DNA of 64,000 nt from Silene latifolia. Taxonomy: Eukaryota > Streptophyta > Magnoliopsida > Caryophyllales > Caryophyllaceae. The stretch spans positions 32,750,217-32,814,216 of the forward strand of contig NC_133534.1 in NCBI RefSeq assembly GCF_048544455.1. The letters run 5' to 3'. How positions within the stretch are numbered: position 1 is the stretch's first letter; each line of letters opens with the position of its first letter. Below the pieces are notes generated by a model, which saw only the letters and a list, made by a program, of their open reading frames with translations, was not told the origin of the DNA and made no database searches. Shown here one piece after another: positions 56,676 to 64,000 of this stretch. Both the position numbers and the translations under genes were made by a program.

Positions 56676-59089
56676 TGTAGACACCTCGTTTCTGCACCTC
56701 TCGCAAACCACCTGGTGATGATTGGGCCGCATGTTTGCTACGCGGAACGATTTGTGACAATTCGTAAGTTTGTCGTCAAGTGATTGCTCAAATATTAATG
56801 TCTACCTCTTAGTTGTCATCTACGTGCCGATACGGTCGTTTTGACAGTAATTAGACTACATTTGGAGTCCGGGCCTAAAACCGTCTTCATTTTCTGATAA
56901 CCGTTAAATCCGAGTCGAATGTTGGAATGTTCGGATATTTCTATTCCATATTTCATAATTTTCATCCTTTGGTAAACAATTTCCCGAAATATTCACATAA
57001 GATATTAAGGAAAACCAAATTATTCCGTCCTACCATAACTTAAACACGAAAATCTTTCTTCCGCAGGAGGAAACCACTTGGGAACAGGCGCAGCAGGTGC
57101 TGCGCCTCTTCCAAGAGACGCAGTGGCTGCTGCGCCTCTTCCCAGGTCCTTTTCTGCGTAATTCTCGTATCTTTTTCATATCTTTCCGAGATTCACTTCC
57201 AAAGAGTCTTCGAACCCTAATTCCTTCACGTGATTAGTATAAATAGGAGCCTTCGCTCCTCATATTTCTCACGCGAGTGTCCGCCCTTCTCTTCTCCCTT
57301 TGCATTCTAGACCTTTGTTCTTACTTTTTGGCGCCTACGTGCTTGAACATTCGACCACGTAAGCTCGGATCCTTCTGAGTACCAGCCTCGTTTGCATGAC
57401 CGACCAATTTGACCAACTCCACCATAATCAACATAATTAATCTAATCGTTTTCCTCTTACGAGGACACTTTCATATTTGCATTATAGTTCGAGTCGAGCA
57501 TCGCTAATCGATAACTTAGTCCTTCTCGTTTCGTCAAACATGTAAGTCTGAGGGTGTAAATCTCTCTTTTATTTATTGTTGTTTATCTTTTTGTAACTAC
57601 TATTGTAAGATTTATGTCGAAAACACCTCTTAAAACCGATTTCTAAAACCTTGTTTAAAACCCTTTTTACGGATTTCCAGAAGACAAACCGTCGAGAAAG
57701 GACACAGCAACTGCTGCGCCTCTTCGAAGGAGCGCAGTGTCTGCTGCGCCTCTTCGTGAGGCTGCCGCAGTTCCTGCTTCCTTTCTTCTTCCTTCGTCCT
57801 CTGTAAATTCGTCAAACTTTTATTTGTTTCGTTTGTTTTCTTTAATTCTTCGACATAGTAGTTTAATAATTCATATGTATGTTATTTATCATTCATTAGC
57901 ATGTAATCTAATCGTTAGTCCGACTTAAATCCCAAGTAATCAATATTTGCGGGTTTTCGTCATTAAATTCAATCCGGGTTATAAGAATTCAATTTGTTCA
58001 TATTGAGTTTCTGGAATTCGATCCTTTGATATATTTTCATCTATCTATTGTCCTATTCATCATTAATTTGTCATTAATTCATCATGTTTAGTTTATTTCA
58101 TTCACCCATGTCACTAATCAATCATTCGTTCATGTAATTAATTCGTTTGCATCCGTCTTATCTATGTTTTATTGCTTTATGACCCCTCAATCACATGTAA
58201 ATAACCTATTAATCACTTCCATCTGAGTAAATAATTTAATCAATCATTAAACTTACCAATTGATATTAACAATTCGCAATTCCGGCTTCACAGCCAGAAT
58301 TCAGGTCAGGAACAGACGCAACAACTGTTGCGCCTATTCCAAGGGACGCAGCTCTGCTGCCCCTGTTCCGGGTTGAATTCTGTCCCTGAACTCCGTTGTT
58401 GCTTGACTTAGTTTATTTAGCTTACGTATAATTAACTATTATTCGTATTATCACTTAATTCCTGTTCGTTAATTCATTCTTTTATTCGTTTTCTTAAATT
58501 ATCCGTTTTAAAGGTATTTTCGACATAAATCGCCTAATCCATTGTAATTATTGTAATTTTCTTTATTGTAATTTTCTTTATTGTATTTGTCATATTTATT
58601 GTATTATTTGTATGTTTTCACATGTAATTGAACATTAAATCCTACTTCGACCCAATTGTTTGCTAATTACGTGTCAACCGACTTAGTCTATTTCTCACAT
58701 GTTAGGATTAAAACTTGGATGTTGCATTGCATGCATATAGCCGACGATATATCAAGTACGAATAACTTCCCTAATCATTAGTAGAGGCCGCTATCGAGGC
58801 GGGCGGGATTAGGTGTTCGATCAAAAGAGCTTCCTAATACGTACCCTCACCCCTTACTCCAGATCTCCGTGAGCACCCGTGTTCATTGGCATCCGCGAGA
58901 GTCATTCTAGACATAGAATGCTAAGGGTAACGATTTCTTAATCTTCATGTCTCTACTTTGTGTCTTGACATGACACGAGATATTCGAACGGTTCTAATTT
59001 CCCATAAAAATTGGTGGCGACTCTAACAAAAATGCAAACGCTTGTTCTCTTCCTCCCAAGCGCCCCCATGGGCACCCCCGCTGTCCACA
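56676..59089 (+). repeat. 5' LTR of the Tat/Ogre-like element
   Basis: 2414 bases, TGTAGACACCTCG ... GTCCACA. It contains three related copies of a dyad of about 60 bases built from GCGCAGCAGGTGCTGCGC-like words plus CTCTTCC (near 57087, 57701 and 58315), spaced about 613 bases. No coding region; a 63-codon frame at 57737 is a by-product of the motif. Confidence 0.85.
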
Positions 59090-59092
59090 GTT

Positions 59093-59110
59093 TGGCGACT
59101 CCGCTGGGGA
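59093..59110 (+). other. PBS, tRNA-Arg type
   Basis: TGGCGACTCCGCTGGGGA, complementary to the 3' end of a plant Arg tRNA whose acceptor stem begins GACTCCG. Confidence 0.8.
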
Positions 59111-59887
59111 TAATACACTTACGTGTAGCCAAGGGTGAAACTTGAACAAGGTTAGGGAATAGTTTGTACAAGACAATTATCGGTTTTCATAACTCGGTCT
59201 TCCTAGACCGTTTTATTCGGCCTTCCTAGGCCCAACCCAACCCATTCGACCAATCGTCCCGTCTAAACGGTCCTAATTTTTATTTGGGCCTAAGGATGGA
59301 TAGCGATTGACGTCATCCATACCATGATGCTTACTCTTGTTTGTATCAAGGGCCTTTACTACTTGAGGAAATGGACTAGGAATCGGCCTTACTCTTGTTT
59401 GGTACGAGCCTCTCCACAGACTTCGGGTTTGATGGTTCGTTATGGCAACCCACCCTTTAAACCAAAACCCTTTTAAATGCACTCAGCATCCCGTTATAAT
59501 GCTTGTATGAATGTTTGTATCTTACGTGATCACCATTTCTAAACAAGACCATGACGATTTTGCAAAAATCAAAACCCTTCTTTTAAATCAAAATTTCGAA
59601 AAAAATAGGCCTTCAATTAGCGCAAAACCAAGTCAAAACTCTGTCCATTTGTCGTGTCAAAATTCGGGTCCCAAGCCCATTTCAAAATCTCACTTTGAGT
59701 CCACTCCTATAACTACACTATAGTTGACTAGGACACACATTCTCAAAAACTTGTCTTTGTTCAAAGATCACTCAACACAAGTGGCACACACCCACTTCAC
59801 AAGTCAAAAAATTTCTTCTTTTAGCAAGTGTGTTAGAATGGTCGATCGTGTTTTGATACGTCATCGATCTCTTATCCAGTTTTCAAG
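59111..59887 (+). other. Untranslated leader before gag
   Basis: About 780 bases with only short open frames, ending 8 bases after GTTTTCAAG at the gag ATG. Such leaders hold packaging signals; none is identified here. Confidence 0.5.
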
Positions 59888-60421
59888 ATGCCTGGATCCA
59901 GCGAAACAAACCTCCATCAACTGCAAGATGGTAATGATCGAATCCTAGCCGCGCTAGCCCAAATGCAAGTTACCCAAGACCAAGTCTATGATCGCCTTGA
60001 GACCATCGAGGGCCGGATCTATGCCGTAGAGGGGAGGTTGCCCCCTCATGAAAGTGAAGTAATAGGTGACTCTGCGGATGAATCCAGGGATGAAAATCCT
60101 CCCACGGGACTAACTGTAGCTGAGAAAAGACTCCAATACTTAGAGGAGCAATTGATGTACCTTAAGGGGGATGACATTTATCGGGAGAACAATCGCAAGT
60201 ATGAGGCCGTTAATTCCAAATTGCCAACCAACTTCAATATGACGGATATCCCTAAATTCAAGGGGCACGAGAACCCTTTGAACCACATCCGTGCCTTCAA
60301 GGATTACATGTCTATCAAAGGCATCAAACCCGAGATGTTCTTAAGGATATTTCCTTCATCTCTTGATACCATCCCGAAGCAATGGTTCTACTCCTTAGAA
60401 CACAAGAAGGTCGCTACTTGA
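59888..60421 (+). pseudogene. Tat/Ogre-like gag, N-terminal part
   Basis: 177 codons from MPGSSETNLH. A coiled-coil-like start (QVTQDQVYDRLETIEGRIYA) is followed by the retrotransposon gag domain (FKGHENPLNHIRAFKDYMSI, FPSSLDTIPKQWFYSL). TGA at 60419-60421 stands where the Trp of the WADA motif is expected. The frame runs on to about 60480, then a frameshift leads to the frame at 60484. Confidence 0.85.
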
Positions 60422-60483
60422 GCAGATGCCGCGATCGAGTTTTCTAAGCAATATGCGGATAATGCCGAGATCCAAGTTAACAG

Positions 60484-62244
60484 CGCACTCTAGAGGTTCT
60501 TACCCAAAATGACAAAGAAGGATTCACCGACTTCCTAAGTAGGTGGAGGAAGAATAGTACCCAACTAGTTGAACGTCCGGATGAGGCCACCCTAGTGGAG
60601 AAGTTTGTGGACAATCTCAAACCCATCTATGCCAGTCATTTGAGATACCAAAACATCAAAACTTTCAAGGACTTAACCGTACTAGGGACAAGGATCGAAG
60701 ATGACATCCGTAAAGGACTCTTGTCCAAAACGGTAGGTCGAGGATATCAAGGCTCAACAACTCGTTCATACGGCTCCACTAGCAAGACCGATGAAGTTAA
60801 CCTTCTCGAGCCATCCAGGAAAAGTACCCCGCCAAGGAAATTCACAAATCTTGGGGACACTTACTCCAACGCTCTAAAAAGGTTAATGAAGCAAGGTAAA
60901 CTCCAACCCATTGGGCCTACTCCCGAACCCGAAAGGAAATCAAAATTCTGGGATGAGAACTCGTATTGTGAATACCATAGGGGCAAGGGACATGACACAG
61001 AAAAATGCTACAAATTGAAAAATGTGCTTCAAGACATGATTGAAGATGGTCGATTGCCAATATCGCCGGGAGGTAAACCCAACAACACTCAGAATCCTCT
61101 TGGAGTTCTAGTGATTACAAGTGACGAATCTACCTTAGATTGCTCACACCTCATTTCTCCAGTCGAAAATGATATCCATGCCATTGAGAATGAAGGGTTC
61201 TACTCTACCATCTCCCCTACCATTTCCGACTTCGTCACATGGCCAAGGAGTGTAGATAGGCAAGTGTGGGAATTAGAAAATGTGGTGATAACTCTACGCG
61301 ATCCCAACGCAACACCCAAGGAGCATATGCCACTAATCTTCTCTCATGACACTACTATGCAAGAAATAGTCGCCGTGGTAGATAAATTAGTCGACCAAAT
61401 CATACGACTAGAAGATGAAATCATGAGAATGAGAAGACTAGCTACAATCAATGGAGTTTGGGCCGACGATGACGAGGACGAGTATCTCATTGAAAACTCC
61501 CTAGTCAAAGAAATAGTCCAAAATGGCGAAGATCAAGATGTGGACCACCTAACTCGTTCGGGTCGCCCATATCAAAGCACTACTCAAAACGGTCCAACCA
61601 ACGTTGTCACACCAAATGATAACAAAGATGACTCCACTGATCATTTGCTCAAGCAATTACAGAAGATAAAGGCTGATCTTTCAGTCTGGCAATTAGTAGC
61701 AAGCTCGTTCCCACATCGCCAAGCTTTACTGCAAGCCTTGGCCAAGCTAAATGTAGCACATGACTCAACACCCGAAGATGTAGTCAACTTGGTCTTCCAA
61801 GAATCACCGAAGCTAAGTAATCCTATTACTTTCTCAGACGAAGATTTGACACCTTTTGGCGCAAGTCACAATTTAGCTCTTTACATCACTGTAATTTGTC
61901 TAAAGAAGAACGTGCCAATGACCTTGGTAGATGATGGCTCCGCGGTCAACGTCATACCACTCAAAACGGCATACAAATTAGGCATGAAAGAGTCGGATTG
62001 GACCCCTACCAATCAAGGTGTACGTGCATATGATGGTACACGACAAAAAGTGGTAGGACTTGTTAACCTAACCATAGCCACAGGGCCGATTGAGCGAAAG
62101 GTTAATTTCCAAATAGTGGACATCGAAGCTTCCTTCAACATACTTCTAGGAAGGCCTTGGATTCACGCTTCCAAAGCGGTAACATCCACCCTTCATCAAA
62201 AGATCAAGATCCCACTAAATGGCAAAGTAGTGACGATCACTTAG
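60484..62244 (+). pseudogene. Tat/Ogre-like gag C-terminus and protease
   Basis: Continuous frame of about 586 codons. It starts with the end of the gag domain (FTDFLSRWRKNSTQLVERPD, LVEKFVDNLKP), then a Cys/His motif (YCEYHRGKGHDTEKCYKLK), a long charged spacer, and a retropepsin-like aspartic protease with VDDGSAVNVIP near 61928 and ILLGRPWI near 62143. The active site reads D-D-G-S-A; plant Tat elements vary here. It ends at TAG 62242-62244 where the polyprotein should go on. The same frame continues beyond with VLADPVYELGGFQSI. Confidence 0.85.
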
Positions 62245-62408
62245 TCACCCATCAAGGCGATAATCAAAAAACAATCGAACAATTAAGTTCTTGCAGATCC
62301 CGTATATGAACTTGGGGGCTTCCAAAGCATAAGTGTCATAGAAAGCGAATTGGCACCCTTATACTATAATCCCTACTCCAACTTGGTGGTCAACCACATG
62401 CTCAAAAC

Positions 62409-62959
62409 TAGACCTGGCAAACAGATCAGGTCGTGTCGTGTTCGTGTTCGTGTCAACTTTAAACGGGTCATCACTACCTCAACCCTAACCCGACCCAATT
62501 ACATAAACGTGTCATTTGTCTCAACCCTAACCCAACCCATTTAATTTTTCTATAACCCAACCCGACTTGTTTAACCCATTTATCTTTTAGCAGGTCATGT
62601 TTAACCCATTTATCTTTTAGCGGGTCATTTTTAACCCGTTTAACCCAATAAACCAATAAAATAAACTAAAGCTTTATAAGCCTATTATCCCGAAAATGAG
62701 GAATGAAAATACTTATTTTTAAGTTGTTTGGTTGATTATTGATTCAGCCCAAATATGTCATGACACTTTTAAATAAGCGGGTTATTCTTGTCGTGTTCGT
62801 GTCAAAATAGCTCAACCCTAACCCGACCCATTTATGTTTCGTGTCGTGTCCGTGTCAACCCAATTACTTAAATGGGTCACAACGTCTTGACCCTAACCCG
62901 CTAACTTCGTGTCGGGTTCGTGTCGTGTTTTCGGGTCGTGTCAATAATTGCCACCTCTA
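62409..62959. mobile_element. hAT MITE (551 bp) with 8-bp TSD
   Basis: Ends TAGACCTGGCAA / TTGCCACCTCTA are imperfect inverted repeats of the plant hAT type, with perfect target duplications CTCAAAAC at 62401-62408 and 62960-62967. Subterminal GTCGTGTTCGTGTC words, and ACCCGACCC/AACCCA words in the middle. No coding capacity. It splits the gypsy polyprotein just upstream of a G-patch-like stretch. Confidence 0.95.
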
Positions 62960-62967
62960 CTCAAAAC

Positions 62968-64000
62968 CCAGGGATACTTCCCTGGAATGCCCTTAAACCC
63001 TACCCGAAGAAATACCTTCGCACCATATAAGGAAGGCAACTCGAAGAGGATACCACTTGGACTAGGGTACAAACCCACTTAAAAAGAGGTTCTCGAAATG
63101 CTTGCTCAAGTCCAAAACCGCAAGCACGTAGGAGTCCAAATGCGACCCTATCTCCCTACTTTAAATGGGTACTTTGTTCAAGAAGGAAGCCTGGAACTCT
63201 TTCACGGATTTCCCGAGCCTTGGTATTATCTCGAGAGGAAGCTAGCCGGAATCGAGATCTTTCACGATTGCTACTTCATCCCTCCAGAGACGGTTCCTAC
63301 CGTCAAAACCCGTCAAGCACCTTGCTTAGACGAACAAGCTGTTAGCCTATTGTTCGGAGAAGATCGATTTTTTAGGGCCGCGCAGGATGAGATCATTACC
63401 ATGATACTTCAAGATGATCGCTTCAACCCCACCGCGTTAATCACAGAAACCAACGCAAGTCAGCAGAAAGGATGGAGAAAATCAATTAAGTGGACCAATA
63501 ATCAAGGAAGACTCGTCAAGCTCACCACTGGAGAAGGAGAGATGTTCAAAGGAGAACCAGAAGACGAAGAGTTTGAGTCAGAGTCGGAGTCAGAGTCAGA
63601 GTCTAGAGAAGTCATTAGAGAGTCTCCTCCTGTCGTCATCCCCACTCCCTTTATTTCTCCTAGCTTAGCCTCGAGTAGTCACAGTAGTTCGGGAAATGTC
63701 CCAACCACTGTCCCTTTGCCGCCACTGACCATGGATCAGTTGGCTTCTTTGTTTCAACTCTACTCAAATTTTAATATGAATAAATCAGGTTCTGCTTACT
63801 CTTTGTGTTATCTTGAGTGCAATTCTGTTTACGATGATACTAAGGATGACCAAGACCCAGACTCGATCGAAATACCTCCCTACGTAGCCAAAGAAATGCT
63901 GCAGGAAGGGGAAGGGGGACCAGTAATAGAGGACACCGAACCCATCAATGTAGGAACCGAACTAGAATCCCAAGAACTTAGGATAGGGACTACCTTGAGC
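62968..64000 (+). pseudogene. Tat/Ogre-like polyprotein between protease and RT
   Basis: The frame reads QGYFPGMPLNPTRRNTF and IPLGLGYKPT (G-patch-like), a stop at about 63080, then stays open to the window edge: MRPYLPTLNGYFVQEGSLEL, a Ser/Glu-repeat tract (ESESESESESE, near 63570), and the pre-RT motif INVGTELESQELRIGTTL. Family knowledge places RT directly after this, outside the window. Confidence 0.78.

Larger units (their letters stand above)
56676..64000 (+). mobile_element. Ty3/gypsy retrotransposon, Tat/Ogre-like, 5' part
   Basis: LTR (56676-59089), PBS, leader, gag, protease and the stretch before RT, running off the right edge. The PBS fits tRNA-Arg, used by the Ogre/Tat group, and the gag and pre-RT sequences fit that lineage. 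The left flank ATACT (56671-56675) should recur after the 3' LTR. The coding region has several stops and frameshifts and a hAT insertion, so it is an old copy. Confidence 0.88.

Overview
This is plant nuclear DNA from a large, repeat-rich genome. The evidence is a plant-type cyclophilin, plant FAR1/MULE and CACTA transposons, Ty1/copia and Ty3/gypsy retrotransposons with plant primer-binding sites, a Cassandra-type LTR with 5S-derived sequence, and Stowaway- and hAT-type MITEs. A eudicot, possibly Caryophyllales, is my guess only. I see one intact host gene, the cyclophilin at 35171-35686. Almost everything else is transposon, much of it nested.

Region 1 (1-32864) holds two head-to-tail copies of a very large Mutator-like element (MULE). 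Copy A (1 to about 18026) has lost its 5' part to the window edge. Copy B (about 18117-32864) is complete. Each copy carries a FAR1-type transposase gene on the + strand (FAR1 DNA-binding domain, MULE DDE core, SWIM zinc finger, CCHC-like tail) and, converging on it, a long - strand gene for an Ulp1/C48-type protease. The protease gene encodes a conserved N-terminal region, an acidic repeat-rich linker and two successive C48 domains. The first domain keeps His, Asp and Cys. In the second, the Cys position reads Ser. Introns, spacers and flanks of both copies are filled by one minisatellite whose core ACATTTACACTT always reads the same way on the + strand, whichever gene it lies in. Copy A is further broken by an 8.6-kb non-coding gypsy-type element (LARD, 6469-15063) inserted in a coding exon.

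Region 2 (about 32890-38029) is the gene island: a TIR-bearing MITE, a degenerate GTGCC-rich repeat, the cyclophilin with TATA box and poly(A) signal, a hAT-like repeat and two Stowaway-like MITEs. Region 3 (38030-42881) is a complete but mutated Ty1/copia element with a GTATT target duplication.

Region 4 (43102-56675) is a LINE reverse-transcriptase fragment split by a 13.1-kb CACTA transposon (TIR CACTACGCCAAAT, TSD AAT). The CACTA keeps the N-terminus of a TnpD transposase and a TnpA-like gene with a C48 protease tail. It has also picked up what looks like an XS-domain gene fragment. Inside its TnpA/ULP gene sit a young 6.2-kb Athila-like non-autonomous LTR element (47643-53804) and a solo Cassandra-type LTR (53892-54233).

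Region 5 (56676 to the end) is the 5' part of a Tat/Ogre-like Ty3/gypsy element: LTR, tRNA-Arg-type PBS, gag, protease and the stretch before RT. It carries a 551-bp hAT MITE with a perfect 8-bp TSD. Coordinates of repeat blocks and exon edges are by-eye estimates unless a TSD or splice site fixes them.
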